Source of the DNA: Desulfobacteraceae bacterium
GTDB taxonomy: Bacteria > Desulfobacterota > DSM-4660 > Desulfatiglandales > Desulfatiglandaceae
Length of the DNA stretch: 21,435 nucleotides
Reading direction: 5' to 3'
Assembly (NCBI GenBank): GCA_030589715.1
Contig: JAUUVE010000004.1
Coordinates: 1 to 21,435 of the forward strand
A program made the translations under genes and the position numbers. The notes beneath the pieces are model-generated. The model did not search any database and had not been told where the DNA came from. It saw nothing but the letters and a program-made list of their open reading frames with translations. Below are positions 15,709-21,435 of this stretch, piece after piece (within the stretch, counting starts at the first letter, position 1; each line of letters begins with the position of its first letter).

Positions 15709-16101
15709 TTAATCCTCCAATTCCTCGGTCAACCGTCTGAATTCATTTGAATTCCTGAACTCCCCCATGGCCTCTTGGTAATCCAACCAAGCAGTCCATA
15801 GTTTGCGCCATTCCTCATTGTGCCAGAAGACACCAGACCCCTTTTTCCCCTTCGATATTTCCAGGAAGTCTTCATATTCTGCGCGGCAAACTTGGCACAG
15901 CGTACAATGCAAATGAGGAGAAACAGGTAGGCAGGATGATTCCGTCTCTCCCATGTGGTGTCCGCACATGGCACACCTGAATTGACATGAAGCGCACTGG
16001 ACGATCCTTTGAACAGTTTCAGACTTGTGTCGATGGATCTCTATCTGCCTTCTTAGCTTCTTGTCTTCAAGTCGGTCTGTAAAATTGACGACCTTTTCCA
16101 T
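15709..16101 (-). CDS. Cys/His-rich protein of unknown function
   Basis: 130 residues, ATG at 16101, no strong Shine-Dalgarno. A basic helical start (RLEDKKLRRQIEIHRHKSE) leads to a dense metal-ligand region: C36, C39, C43, C46, H48, H49, C57, H63, H65, C66, C69 and C72 (CASCQFRCAMCGHH then HLHCTLCQVC). Seven or more ligands suggest two zinc or one cluster plus zinc. The C-terminal third is helical, with several tryptophans (VFWHNEEWRKLWTAWLDYQ). No family is recognised. It lies 55 bases after sucD and 24 bases before tatA on the same strand, so it is probably co-transcribed with them. Confidence 0.8.
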   Translation of the reverse strand: MEKVVNFTDRLEDKKLRRQIEIHRHKSETVQRIVQCASCQFRCAMCGHHMGETESSCLPVSPHLHCTLCQVCRAEYEDFLEISKGKKGSGVFWHNEEWRKLWTAWLDYQEAMGEFRNSNEFRRLTEELED

Positions 16102-16156
16102 CGGGCCACTGGTGTCCTAAATAATTCTTGGATGCAAAAACCCCTTAATATTACCA

Positions 16157-17071
16157 TCAAGGCAAGTGAGAGTCAAGATAAGGTTTGATTTGGGTCAGTT
16201 TTTTTCCTATGACCTCCAAGACGGTTCCCCCCAATGTGGCAAGATTCAGAGCCACAGCAATTCCCGCCTCCTGTAAGGCGGCTATCTTGTCTTCTGCCTT
16301 TCCCTGACCGCGCGCAATAATCGCACCAGCATGACCCATCCGCCTGCCAGGGGGCGCTGTTTGGCCTGCGATGAATGCTATCACCGGCTTATGAAATTCT
16401 TTTTGGATATGCTCGGCTGCCTCTTCTTCGGCAGTGCCGCCGATTTCGCCGATGAGAACGACCCCCTCGGTTTCACTGTCCTCCTTGAATCTCTTGAGAT
16501 GATCGATAAAGGTGGTTCCTATTATGGGATCACCTCCGATACCAATGCAGGTGGATTGCCCCAACCCAGCCCTCGTTAACTGGTCCACCACCTCATAGGT
16601 GAGGGTGCCGCTCCTTGAGATGACCGCCATGTTCCCCGGCCTGTGTATGTCCCCAGGCATTATGCCCACCTTGGTCTTCCCAGGTGAGATAATTCCAGGA
16701 CAATTGGGTCCGATCAGGACAGAGTCCTTGTCTCTGAGGAAGCTGGCCACCTTGACCATGTCCAGGACTGGGATTCCTTCTGTGATACATACAATCACCT
16801 TTACTCCGGCAGAGGCCGCATCCATGATGGCATCGGCCGCAAAGGGCGGGGGCACAAAGATGCAGGAAACATTTGCCCCTTCCTTTTCAACTGCCTGTTT
16901 GACCGTATTGAAAACCGGCACCCCCTCCACCTCACGTCCGCCCTTGCCAGGCGTGACACCCGCGGCCACCACTGTTCCGTAATCGAGCATCCGCTTGGTA
17001 TGGAAGGCGCCTTCACGTCCGGTAATACCCTGTACGACCACTCTACTGTTTTCGTCTACGAGTATGCTCAT
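16157..17071 (-). CDS. sucD: Succinyl-CoA synthetase (ADP/GDP-forming) alpha subunit
   Basis: 304 residues from the ATG at 17071, with GGGAG ten bases upstream. The frame opens two codons earlier with a TTG that overlaps the sucC stop; the ATG fits the ribosome site better. The CoA-binding Rossmann half starts VVVQGITGREGAFHT; the ligase half carries IGPNCPGIISPG and the phosphorylated histidine in GRRMGHAGAI (H247). With SucC it interconverts succinyl-CoA and succinate with substrate-level phosphorylation in the TCA cycle; in anaerobes it may run in either direction. Three bases separate the sucC stop from this ATG, giving tight coupling. Confidence 0.97.
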   Translation of the reverse strand: MSILVDENSRVVVQGITGREGAFHTKRMLDYGTVVAAGVTPGKGGREVEGVPVFNTVKQAVEKEGANVSCIFVPPPFAADAIMDAASAGVKVIVCITEGIPVLDMVKVASFLRDKDSVLIGPNCPGIISPGKTKVGIMPGDIHRPGNMAVISRSGTLTYEVVDQLTRAGLGQSTCIGIGGDPIIGTTFIDHLKRFKEDSETEGVVLIGEIGGTAEEEAAEHIQKEFHKPVIAFIAGQTAPPGRRMGHAGAIIARGQGKAEDKIAALQEAGIAVALNLATLGGTVLEVIGKKLTQIKPYLDSHLP

Positions 17072-17073
17072 GA

Positions 17074-18249
17074 TCAATTCACTCCCGAAACCTGCTTTGC
17101 TACCAGTTCGGCCGCTTGGGCAATATCTCGCGCAACCAGGAATTCGAGGCTGGAGTCGCTGAGGATCTTTCTCCCTTCCTCAACGTTCGTCCCTGCCAAC
17201 CTGACGATCAATGGGACATGGATTTCATTCTTCTTAGCCGCTGCGACAAGCCCCCTTGCCAAGACATCACATCGCAAAATCCCCCCAAAGATATTTATGA
17301 GTATTGCCTTGACCCGTGTGTCTTTGAGGATAATCTCAACACCTTTTGCGATCATCTCCTCGCTGGCCCCTCCCCCCACATCCAGAAAGTTGGCAGGCTC
17401 TGCACCGGCCATCTTGATGACGTCCATGGTTGCCATGGCCAGGCCCGCCCCATTGACCATAACGCCGATATTGCCGTCCAGGCGGATGTAGTTCAGGTGG
17501 TATTTCTCCGCCATCAACTCCAGGGGGTCCTTTTCCCTCGGGTCGTCAAGTTCCAGGAGCTCCTTTTGTCTGAAGGGAGCATTATTGTCAATGATGACCT
17601 TGGCATCCAATGCAACGGCCCTGCCCTCCCTGTTCGTGGCAAGGGGGTTGATCTCAATCAGGGAACAGTCAAGGGCTATGAAGATCTTGTAGACATTGGC
17701 CATGACAGCCATCAGTCCCCTGACGGCGGCCGGGGTGAGAGGGGGTTCCGGGCCATAAAGCAGGTTTCTTGCCTGGTGGGGCATCCATCCCACCGCGGGT
17801 TCAACATGCTCTTTAAAGATAACCTCAGGGGTCTTGGCAGCAACCTCTTCGATTTCCATGCCCCCTGCGGTGCTGAAGATCATGGTGGGGCTGGCAGTTG
17901 AACGGTCAACCACCATACTGAGATAAAACTCCCGATCGATCTCAATTCCTTCCTCAATGAGAACCTGATTCACAATCACCCCATCGGGGCCTGTTTGAGG
18001 GGTCACCAAAGGTTTGCCTAAGAGCGACTCTGTTGCAGTTACCACCTCATAGGGGTAATGGGCCTTTTTTACGCCTCCTCCCTTGCCTCGACCGCCTGCA
18101 TGGACCTGGGCCTTTACCACCCAAGGGGGACCATTAATGATCTGGGCCGCCTTGGTGGCCTGCTCAGCGGTTGTTACAAGCTGACCATTGGGGATGGGTA
18201 TTCCTGATTTTGAAAAGATGTCTTTGGCCTGATATTCATGTAATTTCAT
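17074..18249 (-). CDS. sucC: Succinyl-CoA synthetase beta subunit
   Basis: 391 residues, ATG at 18249 with GGAG ten bases upstream. N-terminus MKLHEYQAKDIF is diagnostic for SucC. The ATP-grasp domain shows VKAQVHAGGRGKGGGV and LIEINPLA, and the C-terminal CoA-ligase half has FLDVGGGASEE and NIFGGILRCD. It binds ADP or GDP and completes the active site with SucD, encoded directly downstream. Length equals the usual 386-400. A candidate promoter lies 76 bases upstream, so sucCD can probably be transcribed apart from orn. Confidence 0.97.
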   Translation of the reverse strand: MKLHEYQAKDIFSKSGIPIPNGQLVTTAEQATKAAQIINGPPWVVKAQVHAGGRGKGGGVKKAHYPYEVVTATESLLGKPLVTPQTGPDGVIVNQVLIEEGIEIDREFYLSMVVDRSTASPTMIFSTAGGMEIEEVAAKTPEVIFKEHVEPAVGWMPHQARNLLYGPEPPLTPAAVRGLMAVMANVYKIFIALDCSLIEINPLATNREGRAVALDAKVIIDNNAPFRQKELLELDDPREKDPLELMAEKYHLNYIRLDGNIGVMVNGAGLAMATMDVIKMAGAEPANFLDVGGGASEEMIAKGVEIILKDTRVKAILINIFGGILRCDVLARGLVAAAKKNEIHVPLIVRLAGTNVEEGRKILSDSSLEFLVARDIAQAAELVAKQVSGVN

Positions 18250-18324
18250 AATGTTAGCACTCCAGCCTCAAAATAATATTTCTTCACAAGACCCCAAATG
18301 CCGAGAGGAAAATCTTGGAAGCTA

Positions 18325-18353
18325 TCTTTATTTGTCTTCGCTTCAATTGTCAA
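18325..18353 (-). promoter_or_regulatory. Candidate sucCD promoter
   Basis: A perfect TTGACA reads at 18353-18348 on the minus strand, with 17 bases to TAAAGA (18330-18325, only 3 of 6). The predicted start near 18318 gives a leader of about 69 bases to sucC. It lies in the 136-base gap (18250-18385) after the small membrane-protein gene. The -10 is weak, so this is provisional. Confidence 0.4.
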
Positions 18354-18385
18354 GGAAGATGGGCACGCTGAGGCTATCTCAAGGG

Positions 18386-18565
18386 TCAAGTTTTATTGGT
18401 TGCCGCGCCCTTGACCTTCCTGCGGATGAGAAGATATCCGGCGATGACAAGCAAGATGCCCACAACAAAGATCGGGTCATTTTCCGTTGCCATGCCATAG
18501 CCCACGGCACCGATGCCTGCTAGACACGTAAGGACGATAAGTGATTTTTCCTTCCTGGGCTTCAT
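18386..18565 (-). CDS. Small two-TM membrane protein (59 residues), unknown function
   Basis: A 59-codon frame reads from ATG at 18565 to TGA at 18388-18386. A basic start (MKPRKEK) is followed by a hydrophobic helix (about 8-25, LIVLTCLAGIGAVGYGMA), a short polar loop TENDP, a second helix (about 31-47, PIFVVGILLVIAGYLLI) and a basic end (RRKVKGAATNKT). The positive-inside rule puts both ends in the cytoplasm. The hydrophobic-charged pattern is hard to get by chance. It starts 21 bases after the orn stop, with no clear Shine-Dalgarno, which suggests coupling to orn. It is too short for family assignment by eye. Confidence 0.65.
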   Translation of the reverse strand: MKPRKEKSLIVLTCLAGIGAVGYGMATENDPIFVVGILLVIAGYLLIRRKVKGAATNKT

Positions 18566-18586
18566 GAGAGGTCAGAGGTGCTCATC

Positions 18587-19156
18587 CTACGGATGGAGAA
18601 ACACATTCCTTTGATAATATTTCAATTCCCTCACGGACTCTCTGATGTCGCTCATTGCCGTATGGGCACTCTGCTTGTTGAAACGAGGAAGGGAGGGATA
18701 CCATCGTCTGACAAGCTCCTTTACAGAGCTGACATCGATATTTCGATAGTGGAGGTAGGCCTCAAGCTCGGGCATGTATCTCATTAGAAACCGCCGATCC
18801 TGCCAGACAGAATTTCCGCAAAGCGGGGACTGCCCTATCTCGCAATAGTTAGAGATAAAGCTGATCGTTTCCCTCTCTGCACGCCGGCAGTCATAGGGCG
18901 AGGCCTTGACTCGATCCAGGAGCCCGGAAGCCTTATGGTGCTCCCGGCTCCACGTATCCATAGAAGAGAGGATATCTTCAGGATAATTTATAGCAATATC
19001 GGGGCCCTCGGAGATGATATCAAGTTGATCATCGGTCACGATGGAGCCGATCTCGAGTATTACGTGTCTTTCAGCGTCAAGCCCCGTCATCTCAAGGTCT
19101 ATCCAGACTAAGTGGTTTTTCAACTTAAACTCCTTTGCATGTAATTGATCAACCAT
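18587..19156 (-). CDS. orn: Oligoribonuclease (DEDDh 3'-5' exoribonuclease)
   Basis: 189 residues from the ATG at 19156, against 181 for Escherichia coli Orn. All DEDDh residues are present: D20 and E22 in WIDLEMTGLD, D120 in SVWQDRRFL, and H165 with D170 in HTAMSDIRES. It degrades di- to pentanucleotides, including pGpG from cyclic-di-GMP breakdown, to mononucleotides. The frame is open 46 codons further up, but that part (Cys-rich, no homology to Orn) is very likely non-coding; the ATG at 19156 has only AGG as a ribosome site. It heads the minus-strand cluster. Confidence 0.95.
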   Translation of the reverse strand: MVDQLHAKEFKLKNHLVWIDLEMTGLDAERHVILEIGSIVTDDQLDIISEGPDIAINYPEDILSSMDTWSREHHKASGLLDRVKASPYDCRRAERETISFISNYCEIGQSPLCGNSVWQDRRFLMRYMPELEAYLHYRNIDVSSVKELVRRWYPSLPRFNKQSAHTAMSDIRESVRELKYYQRNVFLHP

Positions 19157-19385
19157 AAAGATAGCACAAAGACCTTGCCTCCTGGCAACATAAAATTTAG
19201 CTCTAAAGAACGCGCCAGGTAAATAGTTAGGCCATGGGTATTTGGCTAATTGCCGGCAGCTACAGCAGTCAAAGGCCGGCTTGACCCCTCTCAAAGGACT
19301 TCATCCCGGGAAAGATCTGATGCCAAGACGGGCTGTAGCCAAAACTTTTCATTTACATGGGAAGATCATTATGGATAATACTTAG

Positions 19386-19401
19386 TGAATAAATTTATTC
19401 A
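19386..19401. repeat. Perfect 16-base AT-rich palindrome
   Basis: TGAATAAATTTATTCA is its own reverse complement. Just downstream, TTGAT-G-ATCAA (19406-19416) is a second short palindrome. Both lie 24-54 bases before the ATG of the ATPase remnant, so they may be its old operator or promoter. The spacing differs by two bases from an ArgR box, so I do not name a regulator. Confidence 0.5.
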
Positions 19402-19439
19402 TCGATTGATGATCAAACGTCAAATACCAGAAATTCCAT

Positions 19440-19622
19440 ATGGATTCCAGATTCTTACCCCACAACACACATTTAGAGAACCCTGCTGCTTTTCTGGAGT
19501 TTGACCCACGCCTGAAGTTACTGGCACGGCAGCCACTGATTTATCATTCACCACTGCTTCAACAGCTACCGACTGAAAGACCCGGCATATACACACTGAG
19601 TGGGTTTGGGGTCTGCCCTTGA
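19440..19622 (+). pseudogene. Truncated N-terminus of an AAA_14-type ATPase
   Basis: A 60-codon frame from ATG contains ENPAAFLEFDPRLKLLARQP, then SPLLQQLPTERPGIYTLSG. This is how I recall the opening of the ATPases that carry an AAA_14 P-loop (the DUF4143-type group), where the next residues should be a GGRQVGKTT-like Walker A. Here the frame breaks exactly at that point and reads FGVCP before the stop. The rest of the roughly 400-residue protein is missing. The break coincides with the start of a GGGGTCTG-containing repeat, which suggests deletion or insertion. The family call is from memory of the motif and cannot be checked here. Confidence 0.5.
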
Positions 19623-19741
19623 CATAGGACATTAGTGTCTGGGGTCTGTAAAAGGAATGTCCGTAAGATATTGGCATTTTCTGGGTAGGACGGCACGGAG
19701 CTTCTGGAGCATCTTATTTGGCTTTTACCTATCGGAATTGA

Positions 19742-19763
19742 TTCATGAAATTGGTGTCATGAA
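19742..19763. repeat. Short inverted repeat
   Basis: TTCATGA (19742-19748) and TCATGAA (19757-19763) are exact reverse complements separated by eight bases. It is AT-rich and intergenic; too short to assign a role. Confidence 0.35.
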
Positions 19764-19872
19764 CTCTGGAATCAAATCAAAAGTGGCGCAGGTTTTGTAA
19801 AGTCAAAATTCTAAGCCTTTTGTGTATTTTGTGCCTTTTTGCGGCAAAAAAACGGTGAATTATTGCGTGATT

Positions 19873-19899
19873 CAACCTGTGCAAACATTGCACAGGTTG
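19873..19899. promoter_or_regulatory. Perfect 12+3+12 palindrome upstream of fic, candidate operator
   Basis: CAACCTGTGCAA, spacer ACA, then TTGCACAGGTTG. All 24 arm bases pair. It ends 31 bases before the fic ATG and is not followed by a T-run, so an operator is more likely than a terminator. The Fic protein itself has a C-terminal winged-helix-like domain that could bind DNA, so self-control is possible but unproven. In RNA it would form a stable stem just before the ribosome site. Confidence 0.5.
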
Positions 19900-19930
19900 C
19901 CAGGGACGGCAAAAAAGGAAAGAAACTGTT

Positions 19931-21034
19931 ATGATGACATTGCGACAATTTTTTGCGGAGCCATCCACAATCCCCACAACCGCCAGTTGGTATCTGGCCG
20001 ATTTGAGTAAAGCACAGGGCAAGCAGGAATTGTTCACTCATCAATCACCTCAAAAACTCAAGATTCTTCGCGAGCATGCCTTAATTGAAAGCGCCGTTTC
20101 TTCAAACCGCATTGAAGGCGTGAATGTTGACCAGTCCCGGATCAGAACTGTTGTTCTTGGAAAGACTCTTTTGAAGGACCGAGATGAAGAGGAGGTCCGG
20201 GGCTATTGTGACACTTTGCGCCTCATCCATGAACTGGCAGAGGAAATTCCTGTTTCAGAGGAGACTATCCTAAAATTTCATAAACTCTCGCGTGGGGAGA
20301 TATGGGATGCTGGCAAATATAAGGAAAAGAACATAGATATCATACAGAAATACCCTGATGGGCGCCAGCGAGTGCGCTTTAAAACAGTTCCGGCAGATCA
20401 AACAGCGCAAGCTATGAGCGAAATGATTGAACTCTGGACACGCGGGCTTCAGGAGCGGTGGGTGCACCCGATTATCCTCGTGGCGACCTTGAATCTCGAT
20501 TTCTTGTGCATTCACCCGTTCCGTGATGGCAATGGCCGTGTCTCGCGGCTCCTTTTGTTGCTGACATGTTACCACGCAGGCCTTGAAGTTGGCCGCTATA
20601 TCAGCCTGGAACGGCTGATTGAACAAAACAAAGAACGCTATTATGAAACGCTTGAGCAAAGCTCGCAGGGCTGGCATGAAGAAAAGCATGACCCGTGGCC
20701 ATACATCAATTACCTTCTCTCCATTCTCAAATTCGCTTATCGTGAATTTGAGGATCGCGTCGCCCAGTTGAAAAGCCCTCGCGGAGCAAAAACAGAACGG
20801 GTCAAGGCAGCAGTTAAGGCATTTTCCGGAACATTCACGCTCTATGAACTTGAATGTGCATGCATGGGCGTTAGCCGGGATATGGTACGAAAAGTGCTAA
20901 GGGACCTGCAAGAGGCCGGATTAGTGGAATGTCTGGGCCGGGGTCCTGGGGCGGTTTGGCAAAAAAGGGTAATACCCCTAAAAAGGGGTAATAAAGAGGG
21001 TAATAAAAAGAGAAATGGGGTCGGCTGGGAGTGA
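19931..21034 (+). CDS. Fic-domain protein, predicted class II AMP-transferase with C-terminal winged helix
   Basis: 367 residues, ATG at 19931 with AAGGAAAG about ten bases upstream. The N-terminal region carries the inhibitory motif (S/T)xxxE(G/N) as SSNRIEG (S58, E62, G63), placed before the Fic core, which defines class II. The catalytic motif HPFRDGNGRVSR (195-206) is intact, including H195 and the phosphate-binding GNGR. Fic enzymes normally transfer AMP from ATP to hydroxyl side chains; E62 should hold it in check until relieved. A helical segment and a winged-helix-like domain (about 280-345, FSGTFTLYELECACMGVSRD, then KVLRDLQEAGLVE) follow. The last 20 residues are basic and lie over GGGTAATA repeats. 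It may be co-transcribed with the small acidic gene 21 bases downstream. Targets unknown. Confidence 0.93.
   Translation: MMTLRQFFAEPSTIPTTASWYLADLSKAQGKQELFTHQSPQKLKILREHALIESAVSSNRIEGVNVDQSRIRTVVLGKTLLKDRDEEEVRGYCDTLRLIHELAEEIPVSEETILKFHKLSRGEIWDAGKYKEKNIDIIQKYPDGRQRVRFKTVPADQTAQAMSEMIELWTRGLQERWVHPIILVATLNLDFLCIHPFRDGNGRVSRLLLLLTCYHAGLEVGRYISLERLIEQNKERYYETLEQSSQGWHEEKHDPWPYINYLLSILKFAYREFEDRVAQLKSPRGAKTERVKAAVKAFSGTFTLYELECACMGVSRDMVRKVLRDLQEAGLVECLGRGPGAVWQKRVIPLKRGNKEGNKKRNGVGWE
20967..21005 (+). repeat. Three GGGTAATA repeats and a hairpin in the 3' end of fic
   Basis: GGGTAATA occurs at 20967-20974, 20986-20993 and 20998-21005. TACCCCT-AAAA-AGGGGTA (20973-20990) forms a perfect seven-pair hairpin overlapping the first two. 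The repeats encode the GN(K) pattern in the C-terminal RGNKEGNKKRN of Fic. It lies 30-70 bases before the fic stop. Confidence 0.7.
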
Positions 21035-21055
21035 GAGAGAACCAAATCTCATATT

Positions 21056-21346
21056 ATGAAGTTCACAGTTCAAGATCTCAAACTGCTTAATAAGATGGTT
21101 TTGTGCACGAACACTGATGAGGAGATTCTTTTGTCAGACAGCTTGAAACAAAGGCAGCCCGGATTTTATGAAGAAGTAGAGGATGTTGGGATTGATATGG
21201 CATGCTTGGTGGCACAAAGAGATGATCGGCTAGGGAAAAGGGCACAGACTTATCCGGATCGAATACAGCGACATGTGCTTATCCGCAATGATTTTGATGA
21301 TGAAGATTTTGTGGACAATAATATCAGCCTTTTTGGTGACACTTGA
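21056..21346 (+). CDS. Small acidic protein of unknown function downstream of fic
   Basis: 96 residues, ATG at 21056, 21 bases after the fic stop; the ribosome site is weak (GAGAGAA about 15 bases up). The chain is acidic (many D and E, DFDDEDFVDNN near the end), without membrane helices or recognised motifs. Two cysteines (C17, C50) are far apart. Its position after fic invites the idea of a partner or antitoxin, but class II Fic proteins carry their own inhibitory helix and do not need one. No family recognised. Coding status is likely from length and acidic pattern but not certain. Confidence 0.55.
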   Translation: MKFTVQDLKLLNKMVLCTNTDEEILLSDSLKQRQPGFYEEVEDVGIDMACLVAQRDDRLGKRAQTYPDRIQRHVLIRNDFDDEDFVDNNISLFGDT

Positions 21347-21385
21347 AAACTCTTGCACTCCTTGCACACATGACAAGTATATATA

Positions 21386-21402
21386 GATCAAGGGCCTTGA
21401 TC
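21386..21402. repeat. Eight-base inverted repeat before the last start codon
   Basis: GATCAAGG (21386-21393), one G, CCTTGATC (21395-21402). It touches the ATG at 21404. With only one base between arms it is better read as a protein-binding palindrome than as an RNA hairpin. Two CTTGCAC words (21352-21358... and 21361-21367 region) lie just upstream. Confidence 0.4.
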
Positions 21403-21403
21403 A

Positions 21404-21435
21404 ATGCCTAGAAAGAAATTACGTCGTACGGGTCC
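21404..21435 (+). CDS. Possible start of a gene running off the window
   Basis: ATG at 21404 opens MPRKKLRRTG and continues to the window edge. A basic start of this kind is common in small DNA-binding proteins and in Y1-type REP-associated transposases (which often begin MPRK or MARP), but ten residues cannot prove either. AAGG in the palindrome just upstream could act as ribosome site. Confidence 0.3.
   Translation, partial: MPRKKLRRTG

Larger units (their letters stand above)
19157..19930. other. Long intergenic, repeat-bearing and gene-remnant zone
   Basis: 774 bases with no intact gene between orn and fic. It holds the orn upstream region, a 16-base palindrome (19386-19401), a truncated ATPase remnant (19440-19622), a GGGGTCTG pair after it (19610-19617 and 19638-19645), an inverted repeat (19742-19763), a stretch rich in TTTGTG and TTTTTGCGGC words (19817-19845), and a perfect 27-base palindrome (19873-19899) close to fic. 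This mixture of broken coding sequence and repeats marks an accessory, rearranged site. Confidence 0.6.

Noticed and set aside
17116..17901. 261-codon plus-strand open frame within sucC
   Set aside because: Antisense shadow of the ATP-grasp protein, with no ribosome site.
19157..19294. 46-residue N-terminal extension of Orn
   Set aside because: Orn proteins start a few residues before WIDLEMTGLD; the extension has no homology and the ATG at 19156 gives the normal length.
19386..19401. ArgR box reading of the TGAAT...ATTCA palindrome
   Set aside because: The half-sites are six bases apart rather than four, and no arginine genes are nearby.
19406..19416. FNR-like site TTGAT-ATCAA
   Set aside because: The half-sites are one base apart, while FNR boxes need four.
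19420..19677. 85-codon minus-strand open frame in the fic-orn gap
   Set aside because: It is opposite the ATPase remnant, which has the more family-like sequence, and has no ribosome site.

Overview
The window looks like chromosomal DNA of a deltaproteobacterium in the broad sense (Desulfobacterota, sulfate-reducer-like lineages). This is inferred from gene content and order, not from a marker gene: an MJ0042-type zinc-ribbon protein with a DUF3426-like tail, RNase J next to ftsK-lolA, a MoxR/CoxE-type pair, several short Cys-rich proteins, and frequent TTG starts. I saw no tRNA, rRNA, CRISPR array or intact insertion sequence.

Layout. (1) 1-376: non-coding, with a cluster of inverted repeats. 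(2) 377-2755, plus strand: a membrane-anchored zinc-ribbon protein and a two-TM potassium channel with an RCK domain, separated by 366 bases that hold a possible gene relic. (3) 5614-2752, minus strand: an RNA-repair operon, archease then rtcB then a sugar-nucleotidyltransferase-like gene. Its promoter has a perfect TTGACA, a 17-base spacer and TAGTAT placed so that the transcript should begin at or next to the A of the archease ATG. (4) 5683-5961, plus: a small double-Cys-cluster protein divergent from archease. (5) 7858-6003, minus: an unknown 89-residue protein and a PBP4-type D-Ala-D-Ala carboxypeptidase. (6) 7991-10084, plus: a MoxR AAA+ ATPase and a CoxE-like VWA protein. (7) 14779-10078, minus: RNase J, FtsK and LolA. 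(8) 15052-15471, plus: SSB. (9) 19156-15490, minus: oligoribonuclease, an unlisted 59-residue membrane protein, sucC, sucD, a Cys/His-rich protein and tatA. (10) 19157-21435: an accessory zone with a truncated AAA_14-type ATPase remnant, several palindromes, a Fic AMP-transferase, an unknown acidic protein and the first codons of another gene.

Most of the window is housekeeping: RNA repair (RtcB/archease), RNA decay (RNase J, Orn), chromosome segregation (FtsK), replication and repair (SSB), envelope biogenesis (LolA, DacB, TatA) and the TCA cycle (SucCD). Genes are tightly packed. Two convergent pairs overlap at their stop codons (2752-2755 and 10078-10084), leaving no room for a terminator between them. 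The best leads are the apparently leaderless archease-rtcB-nucleotidyltransferase operon, the Fic locus with its 27-base palindrome and GGGTAATA repeats at the gene's 3' end, and the eroded ATPase next to it. I did not find a clear, wholly new multi-gene system.
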